Both the position numbers and the translations under genes were made by a program. From contig NZ_MSXW01000018.1 of the NCBI RefSeq assembly GCF_001945445.1, forward strand, positions 24,894-88,893: a stretch of 64,000 nt of DNA. Direction: 5' to 3'. Numbering within the stretch: the first letter of the stretch is position 1; each line of letters opens with the position of its first letter. Below are positions 55,988-64,000 of this stretch, in pieces. The stretch is from Pseudomonas sp. PA27(2017). Lineage in GTDB: Bacteria > Pseudomonadota > Gammaproteobacteria > Pseudomonadales > Pseudomonadaceae. The notes beneath the pieces were generated by a model. The model did no database searches, was not told the origin of the DNA, and saw nothing but the letters and a program-made list of their open reading frames with translations.

Positions 55988-56527
55988 TCAGGCGGCGAGC
56001 GCGGCGATCAGTTTCTCGTTGAAAGCTGGCAGGTCGTCCGGCGTACGGCTGCTGATCAGTTGGCCGTCGACCACCACTTCCTTGTCCACCCAGTTGGCAC
56101 CGGCGTTCTTCAGGTCGTCGGTCAGCGAGGGGTAGCTGGTCAGGGTCTTGCCCTTGAGCAGGTCGGCGCTGGCGAGAATCCAGGCCCCATGGCAGATCAC
56201 GGCGATCGGTTTGTTGGCCTTGGCGGCGTCCTTCACCAACTCCACGGCCATCTCGTCGAGACGGATGGTGTCGGCGTTGACCACGCCGCCCGGCAACACG
56301 ATGGCGTCGTAATCATCGATTTTCGCCGTATCGAAGGTTTTGTCGACGGTGAAGGTGTCGGCTGGCGTGGTGTGATTCCAGCCGGTGACCTTGCCGGATT
56401 TGCTGGAAAGAATCTCAGCGGTGGCGCCGAGTTCTTCGAGCGCCTTTTTGGGGCCGGTCAGCTCGACCTGCTCGAAACCGTCGGTAACCAGCAGAGCGAC
56501 ACGCTTGCCTGCAAGGGACTTGCTCAT
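55988..56527 (-). CDS. DJ-1/PfpI family protein
   Basis: The product is 179 residues from ATG 56527 (MSKSLAGKRVALLV), with AAGGT upstream. The class I glutamine amidotransferase-like fold is clear: VTDGFEQVEL, then YDAIVLPGG and the nucleophile elbow AVICHGAWIL with Cys followed by His. Members include proteases, deglycases and stress proteins, and the sequence does not decide among them. It is monocistronic. Confidence 0.88.
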   Translation of the reverse strand: MSKSLAGKRVALLVTDGFEQVELTGPKKALEELGATAEILSSKSGKVTGWNHTTPADTFTVDKTFDTAKIDDYDAIVLPGGVVNADTIRLDEMAVELVKDAAKANKPIAVICHGAWILASADLLKGKTLTSYPSLTDDLKNAGANWVDKEVVVDGQLISSRTPDDLPAFNEKLIAALAA

Positions 56528-56693
56528 CGTAAACACCTTTCTGAATAGGCTGAGTGAGCAATATTCGGGGCGCTGCGGGCCGCTAAGTTCAGGCCAGGCG
56601 ACTACCTGCAGATTTGTTCTGTAACCGCTGGCTCAAAAGTCCTCACGCTCAGGGTAGACTGCGTGCTCCATCACTCTTTTACCTTGCGCCTCC

Positions 56694-57560
56694 ATGGACA
56701 AAGAACTTTCGGCCGAGCAGATACAGACGTTTCTGCAAGGCATCAGCGTGCCGCCGCAACCGCAGATCATGGTCGATCTGCAGTTCGAGCAGTACATGCC
56801 CAACCCGGACCTGAAGGCCATCGCGCGCCTGATCAGCCAGGACCCGGGGCTGTCCGGCGCCTTGCTGAAAATCGTCAACTCGCCGTATTTCGGCCTGGCC
56901 AACCGCATCGGCTCCATTCAACGTGCGGTCAATCTGCTGGGCAGCCGCTCGGTGATCAACATGGTCAACGCTCTGTCGATTCGCGGCGAGATGAGCGACG
57001 AGACCATCGTCACCCTCAACCGCTTCTGGGATACCGCCCAGGACGTGGCCATGACCAGCCTGACCCTGGCCAAGCGCATCGGTTACGAGTCCGTCGACGA
57101 GGCCTACACCTTGGGCCTGTTCCACAATTGCGGCATTCCGCTGATGCTCAAGCGCTTCCCCGACTACATGACCGTGCTCGAGGAATCTTACGCCAGCGCC
57201 AGTGCCGAGCGGCGTATCGTCGACACCGAGAACCGCTTGCTCAACACCAATCATGCAGTGGTCGGCTACTACACCGCCAAGTCGTGGAACCTGCCGCTGC
57301 ACCTGTGCCAGGCCATCGCCAACCACCACAACGTGCTGGCCATCTTCGCCGAAGAGAACGACAACGACGCCCAGCTCAAGAACCTGCTGGCGATCCTCAA
57401 GATGGCCGAGCACATATGTCGCAGCTATCAGGTACTGGGCAACCAGAGCGAAGACCACGAATGGCAAGCCATCGAGCCGCTGATCCTCGAGTACGTGGGG
57501 CTCTCCGAATACGACTTCGAGAGCCTGCGCGAGAGCATCCGCGACCTGGGCGCCGCCTGA
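56694..57560 (+). CDS. HDOD domain protein
   Basis: This 288-residue protein carries the HD-related output domain: QDPGLSGALLKIVNSPYFGL, then IGSIQRAVNLLGSRSVINMV and LGLFHNCGIPLMLKRFPDYM. The metal-binding HD pair of true phosphohydrolases is not complete. HDOD proteins act in signalling and in regulated mRNA or type IV pilus control. It runs in the same direction as mutM, 32 bases before it, and may be co-transcribed. Confidence 0.88.
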   Translation: MDKELSAEQIQTFLQGISVPPQPQIMVDLQFEQYMPNPDLKAIARLISQDPGLSGALLKIVNSPYFGLANRIGSIQRAVNLLGSRSVINMVNALSIRGEMSDETIVTLNRFWDTAQDVAMTSLTLAKRIGYESVDEAYTLGLFHNCGIPLMLKRFPDYMTVLEESYASASAERRIVDTENRLLNTNHAVVGYYTAKSWNLPLHLCQAIANHHNVLAIFAEENDNDAQLKNLLAILKMAEHICRSYQVLGNQSEDHEWQAIEPLILEYVGLSEYDFESLRESIRDLGAA

Positions 57561-57592
57561 GGCGCCATTCCTGAATCCGCTTCGAGTCCGCC

Positions 57593-58405
57593 ATGCCTGA
57601 ATTGCCAGAAGTCGAAACCACGCGCCGGGGTATTGCGCCCCACCTGATCGGCCAGCGTGTCAGCCGGGTCATCGTTCGTGAACGCCGCTTGCGCTGGCCA
57701 ATTCCCGAAGACCTCGACGTGCGGCTTTCCGGCCAGCGCATCGAAGCCGTGGAGCGGCGCGCCAAGTACCTGTTGATCAAGGCCGAGGTCGGTACGCTGA
57801 TCAGTCATTTGGGCATGTCGGGCAACCTGCGTCTGGTCGAAGCGGGGCTGCCGGCAGCCAAGCACGAGCATGTCGATATCGAGCTGGAGTCCGGCCTGGC
57901 GCTGCGTTACACCGACCCGCGCCGCTTCGGCGCGCTGCTGTGGAGCGAACTGCCGCTGGAGCATGAGTTGCTGGTGCGCCTCGGCCCGGAGCCGCTGACC
58001 GAGCTGTTCGATGGCGAGCGTCTTTTTCAGCTGTCGCGTGGCAAGGCGGTGGCAGTCAAACCGTTCATCATGGACAACGCGGTGGTGGTCGGCGTCGGCA
58101 ACATCTACGCCACCGAGGCGCTATTCGCCGCAGGCATCGACCCGCGGCGTGCCGCCGGTACGGTGTCGCGGGCGCGCTACGTGCGCCTGGCTCAGGAGAT
58201 CAAGCGCGTGCTGGCCCACGCCATCGAGCGTGGCGGCACCACGCTGCGCGATTTCATCGGCGGCGATGGTCAGCCCGGCTACTTCCAGCAGGAGCTGTTC
58301 GCCTATGGTCGCGGTGGCGAGTTCTGCAAGGTGTGCGGCAGTACCCTGCGCGAGGTGAAACTGGGCCAGCGGGCCAGCGTTTACTGCCCGAAATGTCAGC
58401 GCTGA
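57593..58405 (+). CDS. mutM: Formamidopyrimidine-DNA glycosylase
   Basis: This 270-residue bifunctional glycosylase/AP lyase removes 8-oxoguanine. The catalytic N-terminus is [13 protein letters not shown] (Pro2, Glu3). The Lys of the substrate-binding region lies in [11 protein letters not shown]. The helix-two-turn-helix has [19 protein letters not shown], and the C-terminal zinc finger has [20 protein letters not shown] and CPKC. The length is standard. Confidence 0.97.
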   Translation: MPELPEVETTRRGIAPHLIGQRVSRVIVRERRLRWPIPEDLDVRLSGQRIEAVERRAKYLLIKAEVGTLISHLGMSGNLRLVEAGLPAAKHEHVDIELESGLALRYTDPRRFGALLWSELPLEHELLVRLGPEPLTELFDGERLFQLSRGKAVAVKPFIMDNAVVVGVGNIYATEALFAAGIDPRRAAGTVSRARYVRLAQEIKRVLAHAIERGGTTLRDFIGGDGQPGYFQQELFAYGRGGEFCKVCGSTLREVKLGQRASVYCPKCQR

Positions 58406-58522
58406 GTCGCTTCGTCCGATAACGTGACCACTTGTTCAGCGATTGACGGCCATCACGCGACAATTGCCGGCGCGCTGTTATAGTTACCGGCATCGCCCCG
58501 TATACCTCTGAAGGATCGCCCC

Positions 58523-58864
58523 ATGAAACTGTTTCGCTCTTGCGCTGCTGTTCTGGCGCTGACTGCTGCCTCGCTGGCGCTGACCGCCCATGCGCAAGAA
58601 GTGCAGCAGAACGCCAGCGGTGACCCGCTTTACACCGTTCAGGCCCCGGATGGTTTCGCCATGATCGGTGACCTGCTGATCGCCCGCCCGCTGCTGATCG
58701 GCGCTACCGCCATCGGCGCCGCGGCATTCGTCGTCGCCCTGCCATTCTCGGCCATGGGCGGCGGCATCGGCGCTACCGGTCGTGCCTTGGTGGTCGAGCC
58801 GGGCAAGGCGGCATTCGTGCGCTGCCTGGGCTGCACGGGTGACGGTTACAACCAGCGCCAGTGA
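58523..58864 (+). CDS. Exported hypothetical protein with one hydrophobic helix
   Basis: The product is 113 residues. The signal peptide [20 protein letters not shown] ends TAHAQ, and a second hydrophobic helix lies around residues 52-75 ([20 protein letters not shown]). The C-terminus carries two Cys ([10 protein letters not shown]). Relatives lie beside mutM in other pseudomonads, sometimes labelled multidrug transporter without evidence. The function is unknown. A strong terminator follows. Confidence 0.8.
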   Translation: MKLFRSCAAVLALTAASLALTAHAQEVQQNASGDPLYTVQAPDGFAMIGDLLIARPLLIGATAIGAAAFVVALPFSAMGGGIGATGRALVVEPGKAAFVRCLGCTGDGYNQRQ

Positions 58865-58885
58865 TCGCGGATCTCGTGTCCATTG

Positions 58886-58913
58886 AAAAGCCCCTCGACG
58901 AGGGGCTTTTTGT
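58886..58913. terminator. Bidirectional Rho-independent terminator
   Basis: AAAAGCCCCTC (58886-58896) pairs perfectly with GAGGGGCTTTT (58900-58910), followed by T on the plus strand and preceded by A-runs. It serves the converging ggt gene too. Confidence 0.92.
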
Positions 58914-58925
58914 TGTCTGCCAGTT

Positions 58926-60620
58926 TTAGCGAGTGACCTGCACTGCGCTGTTGCCGATACCCCGCGGATCGCTGGCCGCTTCGACCTGGCCGCTGGCCTT
59001 GTTCCAGCGCAGCACCTGCCCGTTGCCGTACTCGCGCTGCACATCCTTGAGCTGGTAGCCACGCTTCTGCAATTCGGCGGCCTGGGCAGCGCTGAAGGTC
59101 TGCGGCTCGTGCTCGATGACGTCCGGCAGGTACTGGTGATGGTAGCGCGGCACGGCTGGCCAGCTGGCGATTGGCTGGCCGTCCAGATATTGCAGGATCG
59201 ACAGCAGTACCATGCTCGGTATACGGCTGCCGCCCGGTGTGCCGAAGCTGGTGAATTCGCTCGGGCTTTCGATGAAAGTCGGGCTCATGCTCGACAGCGG
59301 GCGCTTGCCGGCTTCGATGGCGTTGGCCTGGCTGCCGGCGAGGCCATAGGCGTTGGCGCCACTGAGATCGGCGGCGAAGTCGTCCATTTCATCGTTGAGC
59401 AGCACGCCGGTGCCGGGCACCGTGAAAGCGGCGCCGAACGGCAGGTTGATCGACAAGGTAGCGCTCACCGCGTTGCCGTCGGCATCCAGCACGGTGAAGT
59501 GGGTGGTGTGATCGCCTTCCTTCCAGGGCCTGGCCGGTGGTAGCTGGCTGCTCGGGGTGGCGCGTTGCGGGTCGATGCCGTCGCTCAGGCTTTTCAGGTA
59601 GGCCGGATTGAGCAGGGCGGCGGCAGGGTTGTCGACGAAGTCCGGGTCACCCAGTTGGCCACGGTCGCGATAAGCCCGGCGCAGGGTTTCCACCACCAGG
59701 TGGGTGCGCTGCACCGGGTCGGCCGCTCGCCAAGGCAGGTGCTGCAGCATCAGCAGGCTCTGGGCCAGGGCCACGCCGCCGGCTGAGGGTGGCGGGGCGC
59801 TGATCAGCTCGCGGCCTTCGGCCAGCGGTACGCGAATCGGTTGGCGCGTTACGGTGCGATAGTCGGCCAGATCCTGAAGCGTCCAGATACCGCCTGCGGC
59901 ACGCACACCGGCCACCAGGCGCTCGGCCACGGGGCCGGCATAGAAGCCGTCACGACCATGATGGGCCAGCTCCAGCAGGGTATCGGCCAACTCCGGCTGG
60001 CGCAGTAGCGCGCCTTCAGCGGGCACCTCGCCGCCGCTCAGGAACAGCCGCGCGGTTTCCGCGTCGTCACGCATGGCCGTCAGGCGCATGGTGGCGCGAT
60101 CGCGGTACACGCGATCAACCGGGAAGCCTTCGCGGGCCAGGCGGATGGCCGGCGCCAGGCTATCGCGCAGTGGCAATTTACCGTGGTGCTCGGCCAGTTC
60201 GACCAGTGCGGCGGGCAAGCCCGGAATGGCGGCGGCCGGCGCGCCGTCACGGGACAGCGACGCCTGCACCTGGCCGTCGCGGCGATACATATCGGCATGG
60301 GCGGCCCCGGGGGCACGCTCGCGGGCATCGATGAATTCGTAACGGGCGTCGGCGCTGCGCAGCAGAAAGAATCCGCCGCCGCCCAGGCCCGAGCCATAGG
60401 GCTCGACCACCGCCAAGGCGGCGCTGATGGCTACTGCCGCGTCGAAAGCATTGCCGCCCAGCGCCAGGGTTTCCTTGCCGGCGACCGTCGCGGCTGGGTG
60501 GGCGGTGGCGATGGCACTGCTGCCGGGGCGCTCGGCGGCTTGCAGGCCGAGGCCGAGCAGCAGGAGCAGCGCGCCGGACAGGGCGCGCAGTGAATGGAGG
60601 CCGCGAAGGGAGCGGCGCAC
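58926..60620 (-). CDS. ggt: Gamma-glutamyltransferase
   Basis: This 564-residue periplasmic enzyme starts at a GTG codon (60620) and opens with the signal peptide region LRALSGALLLLLGLGLQAA. It hydrolyses glutathione and transfers gamma-glutamyl groups. Autoprocessing occurs before the Thr nucleophile in DHTTHFTVLDADGNAVS. Substrate sites include the Arg in DARERAP, NLPFGAAF and SSMSPTF. It starts two bases after the ferredoxin gene stop and is in its operon. Confidence 0.93.
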   Translation of the reverse strand: MRRSLRGLHSLRALSGALLLLLGLGLQAAERPGSSAIATAHPAATVAGKETLALGGNAFDAAVAISAALAVVEPYGSGLGGGGFFLLRSADARYEFIDARERAPGAAHADMYRRDGQVQASLSRDGAPAAAIPGLPAALVELAEHHGKLPLRDSLAPAIRLAREGFPVDRVYRDRATMRLTAMRDDAETARLFLSGGEVPAEGALLRQPELADTLLELAHHGRDGFYAGPVAERLVAGVRAAGGIWTLQDLADYRTVTRQPIRVPLAEGRELISAPPPSAGGVALAQSLLMLQHLPWRAADPVQRTHLVVETLRRAYRDRGQLGDPDFVDNPAAALLNPAYLKSLSDGIDPQRATPSSQLPPARPWKEGDHTTHFTVLDADGNAVSATLSINLPFGAAFTVPGTGVLLNDEMDDFAADLSGANAYGLAGSQANAIEAGKRPLSSMSPTFIESPSEFTSFGTPGGSRIPSMVLLSILQYLDGQPIASWPAVPRYHHQYLPDVIEHEPQTFSAAQAAELQKRGYQLKDVQREYGNGQVLRWNKASGQVEAASDPRGIGNSAVQVTR

Positions 60621-60622
60621 CC

Positions 60623-60913
<291 letters not shown>

Positions 60914-61001
60914 TCAAACGGATAGCCGCGATTGTGCCGGATTGTCACCGCTAGCGCACGCCCGCGCGCCATATGGCGCGCAAGCATGCCAGTGTTGCGG
61001 A

Positions 61002-61505
<504 letters not shown>

Positions 61506-61597
61506 TTAGGGAGTCGGATGGTAGCGCAGCACGCCGGGGCGGGCCAAGTCGGCGGCCTTTCGATGGTGCCGGATGTGGGCGTTAATCGCGCTACCGC

Positions 61598-63019
61598 TCA
61601 GCGGATGAACAGTTTGTAGACCAGCTTCTGCAAGGCTTTGCCATAGGGCGGATAGATCAGCCGGGCGAGGTTGAGACGCTGCTTGACGAGCACGCCCTTG
61701 GCCTTGCTGAAGGTGAGAAAACCTTCGTGCCCGTGGTAGTGGCCCATGCCCGAGGCGCCGATGCCGCCGAAGGGCATGTCGTCCTGCGCCACGTGCAGCA
61801 GAGTGTCGTTGAGGCAAACCCCGCCAGAGTGGCTGTGCTGCAGCACGTGCTCCTGCTCGCGACGGTCGTAGCCGAAGTAATACAGGGCCAGCGGACGCGG
61901 GCGCGCCGCGATGTAGGCCAGGGCGTCGTCGAGGCGGTCATAAGGCACCACGGGCAGCAGCGGCCCGAAGATTTCGTCCTGCATCACGAGCATGCTGTCG
62001 TCGGCGTTGAGCAGCAGGGCCTGGGGCATGCGCCTGCCCGCGGCCTCGGCAGTCAGGGCGATCACCTCGGCGCCCTTTTCGCGAGCGTCGTCCAGATAAC
62101 CCTGCAAGCGCTGCTGCTGGCGCGCGTTGATGATGCTGGTGTAGTCCGGATTGCCCTCGACCTGTGGATAAAAGCGCTGCACCGCACGGCGGTAGGCTTC
62201 GACGAACGCCTCGACCCGCTGGCGAGGTACCAGTACGTAGTCCGGGGCCACGCAGGTTTGCCCAGCGTTGAGTGTCTTGCCAAAGGCGATGCGCTCGGCG
62301 GCGTGTTCCAGCGGCACGTCTGCTGAGACGATGACTGGGGACTTGCCGCCCAGTTCGAGCGTCACCGGCGTCAGGTTTTCAGCTGCTGCGCGCATCACGT
62401 GGCGGCCGATGCTGGTGGCGCCGGTGAACAACAGGTGATCGAACGGCAGTTTGGCGAAGGCCATGCCGATCTCGGCCTCGCCAAGCACCACGCCAACTAG
62501 GTCCTCGGGGAAGATGCTGGCCAGCAGCTCTTTGAGGCGCTGTGAAGTCCGCGGCGTGGCTTCGCTGAGCTTGAGCATCACCCGGTTGCCGGCGGCCAGT
62601 GCGCCGACCAGCGGGGCGATGGCGAGGAACAGCGGGTAGTTCCACGGCACGATGATGCCGACCACGCCCAGCGGCTGGTAGATCACCCGCGCCGAGGCGG
62701 GCATGAACGCCAGGCCCACGTGTCGTCGCGAAGGTTTCATCCAGCGGCGCAGGCGTTTGCGGGTGTAGCGGATGCCCTGCACCGTGGGCAGCATTTCGGC
62801 GAGCAGGGTTTCATCGGCGCTGCGGTTGCCGAAGTCCTCGCTGATGCAGCGAATCAGCGCGTCTTGATCGCTGAGCAGGCGTGCCTTGAGGCTGTCGAGC
62901 AAGGCGATGCGCTGGTCGGCAGGCGGCATGGGATTGGCCACGAAGGCTTCGCGCTGAGCCTGAAAACGCTGCTGTAGCTCGGCAATGATCTGCTCAAACG
63001 GGCCTGACAGGTTGACCAC
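61598..63019 (-). CDS. calB: Coniferyl aldehyde dehydrogenase-type aldehyde dehydrogenase
   Basis: This 473-residue NAD-dependent enzyme lacks the N-terminal extension of classical ALDH. It shows VVGIIVPWNYPLFLAIAPLV, the Glu in TLELGGKSPVIV and the nucleophile Cys in LNAGQTCVAPDYV. QDEIFGPLLPVVPY and MPFGGIGASGMGHYHGHEGF end the typical pattern of the membrane-associated and coniferyl aldehyde group. The substrate may be an aliphatic or aromatic aldehyde. Its gene follows the truncated hydrolase copy. Confidence 0.87.
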   Translation of the reverse strand: MVNLSGPFEQIIAELQQRFQAQREAFVANPMPPADQRIALLDSLKARLLSDQDALIRCISEDFGNRSADETLLAEMLPTVQGIRYTRKRLRRWMKPSRRHVGLAFMPASARVIYQPLGVVGIIVPWNYPLFLAIAPLVGALAAGNRVMLKLSEATPRTSQRLKELLASIFPEDLVGVVLGEAEIGMAFAKLPFDHLLFTGATSIGRHVMRAAAENLTPVTLELGGKSPVIVSADVPLEHAAERIAFGKTLNAGQTCVAPDYVLVPRQRVEAFVEAYRRAVQRFYPQVEGNPDYTSIINARQQQRLQGYLDDAREKGAEVIALTAEAAGRRMPQALLLNADDSMLVMQDEIFGPLLPVVPYDRLDDALAYIAARPRPLALYYFGYDRREQEHVLQHSHSGGVCLNDTLLHVAQDDMPFGGIGASGMGHYHGHEGFLTFSKAKGVLVKQRLNLARLIYPPYGKALQKLVYKLFIR

Positions 63020-63037
63020 GCCGCCGTCCTTATCAAC

Positions 63038-63140
63038 TCACTGGAGCTGCTGTGTACCACGTTCGATGGGCTGCAGCCATTGCGGTATTCGGCACTCCAG
63101 GCAGGAGCCTGTTGGAGGTAGGGAGGGCTCTAGGTTCTGT
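63038..63140 (-). pseudogene. Decayed copy of the YheT-type hydrolase 3' end
   Basis: Read on the minus strand, the frame ending at TGA 63038-63040 gives PTGSCLECRIPQWLQP, matching GYYLERRIPQWLMG at the end of the hydrolase gene (63696 onward). Most of some 45 bases agree between 63069-63115 and 63708-63750. There is no start codon, and the match fades upstream. It looks like a degraded duplicate of the hydrolase end in the same orientation. Confidence 0.6.
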
Positions 63141-63524
63141 TCAGGGCGTGCCGGCGTCGGCGCGCAGGTGCAGGATGAGTGCGACCAGCAGGCACGCCAG
63201 GGCGATCCAGTCAGCAATCACCACGCGGCGCAAGGCCTCGTTGTAAGCGGCCTCGCTCCAGGCCAGCAGTAGAAAGGACAGCACGCTGATCAGGCCGCCG
63301 ACCAAGGCGATGCTGCGTAGGCCGGGCAGCAAGGCTGCGGCTACCAACAGCGCACCGAGCAGGCCGAAGAGCACGGCACGATGACGCATGAGGATATGCA
63401 GGTTGGGCTCGGCGAAACTCAGGCCATAGAGCGCGTTGAGCCGCTCGCCGCCGAGTACGCCGGCCAGTGGTAGCAGGTGGATGATACCGACGACCAGTAG
63501 CAGAAAACCGATCAGCTTGCTCAT
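63141..63524 (-). CDS. Four-helix inner-membrane protein, unknown
   Basis: The product is 127 residues from ATG 63524 (MSKLIGFLLLVVGII), with TGGAG upstream. Four hydrophobic helices are predicted (about 5-22, 50-66, 72-89 and 104-120), with HRAVLFGLLGALLVAA and SEAAYNEALRRVVI as loops. No family is recognised. It lies between a whole hydrolase gene and a degraded copy of that gene's end, so the locus was rearranged. Confidence 0.72.
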   Translation of the reverse strand: MSKLIGFLLLVVGIIHLLPLAGVLGGERLNALYGLSFAEPNLHILMRHRAVLFGLLGALLVAAALLPGLRSIALVGGLISVLSFLLLAWSEAAYNEALRRVVIADWIALACLLVALILHLRADAGTP

Positions 63525-63695
63525 CTCCAGCCCTCCACTAGGGTTCCAGGCGATTCGACCCGGCGGTATTCGGTGTTCATCGGGTTGTCCGCGGGCTCCA
63601 TTGGCCAATACTAAAATGGCGCTGCTGGAGTTCTAGGATAAGCGTCGCAATGCGTCAACCAGGCTACGGAGCATGCTATCGCCGGTTCGCTTGCC

Positions 63696-64000
63696 TCACC
63701 CTCCGAGCCCCATCAGCCACTGCGGTATGCGGCGCTCCAGGTAATAGCCGGGTCGGCGTGGCGAGCCGTCGACGAAGCCCACATGGCCGCCCTTGGCGTG
63801 CAGCTCGAAGCGGATGCAATCGGCCAGCTCACTGGCTTCGGGTAGGCTGTGCGGATAGACGAACGGATCGTCGCTGGACTGGATCATCAGTGTCGGCGTC
63901 TGGATACGGCCCAGGTAATAGCGGCTCGAGGCGCGTCGGTAGTAGTCGTCGGCATTCTCGAACCCGTGCAGCGGCGCGGTGATGCGGCCGTCGAAATCCC
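63696..64000 (-). CDS. YheT-family alpha/beta hydrolase (C-terminal part; gene runs off right edge)
   Basis: Only the last 100 codons are in the window. They read DFDGRITAPLHGFENADDYY, then RRASSRYYLGRIQTPTLMIQ and SSDDPFVYPHSLPEASELAD. The catalytic Asp (DDP) and His (GGHVGFVDGSP) of the alpha/beta fold are present. The end RRPGYYLERRIPQWLMGLGG is characteristic of YheT. The start and nucleophile lie beyond base 64000. Confidence 0.88.
   Translation of the reverse strand, partial: DFDGRITAPLHGFENADDYYRRASSRYYLGRIQTPTLMIQSSDDPFVYPHSLPEASELADCIRFELHAKGGHVGFVDGSPRRPGYYLERRIPQWLMGLGG

Overview
The window is a high-GC gammaproteobacterial chromosome segment, almost certainly a Pseudomonas of the mendocina/oleovorans/stutzeri-like part of the genus. 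The evidence is the trpBA/TrpI-type regulator set, the mutM-ggt-fdx-coaD-aldehyde dehydrogenase order, the choline-O-sulfate genes, Pseudomonas-type REP repeats and codon use. No rRNA, tRNA, CRISPR, integrase or intact insertion sequence was recognised.

Layout. 1-1064: 3' part missing, 5' part of uvrD. 1370-10603: a two-partner secretion locus (TpsB transporter, 2228-residue TpsA/CdiA-like exoprotein) whose last kilobase becomes AT-rich and is followed by a small membrane protein (candidate immunity), a toxin-tail remnant and a SUKH immunity gene. The last two are bracketed by a 16-base inverted repeat. 10730-17030: periplasmic aldose epimerase, a coupled lipoprotein pair, an alpha/beta hydrolase with a small partner, and an AmpG/FptX-like MFS carrier. 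17065-17481: three ~161-base tandem units built from REP sequences. 17572-23342: sulfate carrier SulP, choline-binding protein, choline sulfatase and its divergent LysR regulator. 23397-29703: DMT carrier, PBP7-type endopeptidase, LysR/oxidoreductase pair, an atypical Nramp protein and a divergent 2-hydroxyacid dehydrogenase.

29766-39464: trpBA and, 6.8 kb away, a regulator that looks like TrpI. In P. aeruginosa these are adjacent and divergent. Here a complete polar-substrate ABC importer, an M20 ureido-amidohydrolase, a DUF1989 protein, an XRE-cupin regulator and a DUF3592 membrane protein lie between them. I read the inserted block as a catabolic operon for a guanidino or ureido compound (hypothesis). 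A perfect palindrome precedes it.

39558-43230: DUF3060 protein, glyoxalase I, phosphoesterase, ilvD. 43457-54167: a complete chemosensory cluster on the minus strand (receptor, CheY, STAS protein, CheA, CheW, receptor, CheW, CheR, CheD, CheB), preceded by a soluble histidine kinase/NarL-type regulator pair. No flagellar genes or cheZ are nearby, and the order resembles the Che2 cluster of P. aeruginosa. 54689-64000: housekeeping block (rlmI, pfpI-like, HDOD, mutM, ggt, ferredoxin, coaD, coniferyl aldehyde dehydrogenase, small membrane protein, YheT-type hydrolase cut by the right edge). A decayed copy of the hydrolase 3' end lies on the other side of the small membrane protein gene.

The points most worth a second look are the toxin/immunity end of the TpsA gene with its bracketed SUKH cassette, the operon inserted between trpBA and the TrpI-like gene, the Nramp protein lacking canonical metal ligands, and paired operator-like palindromes in several divergent promoter regions.
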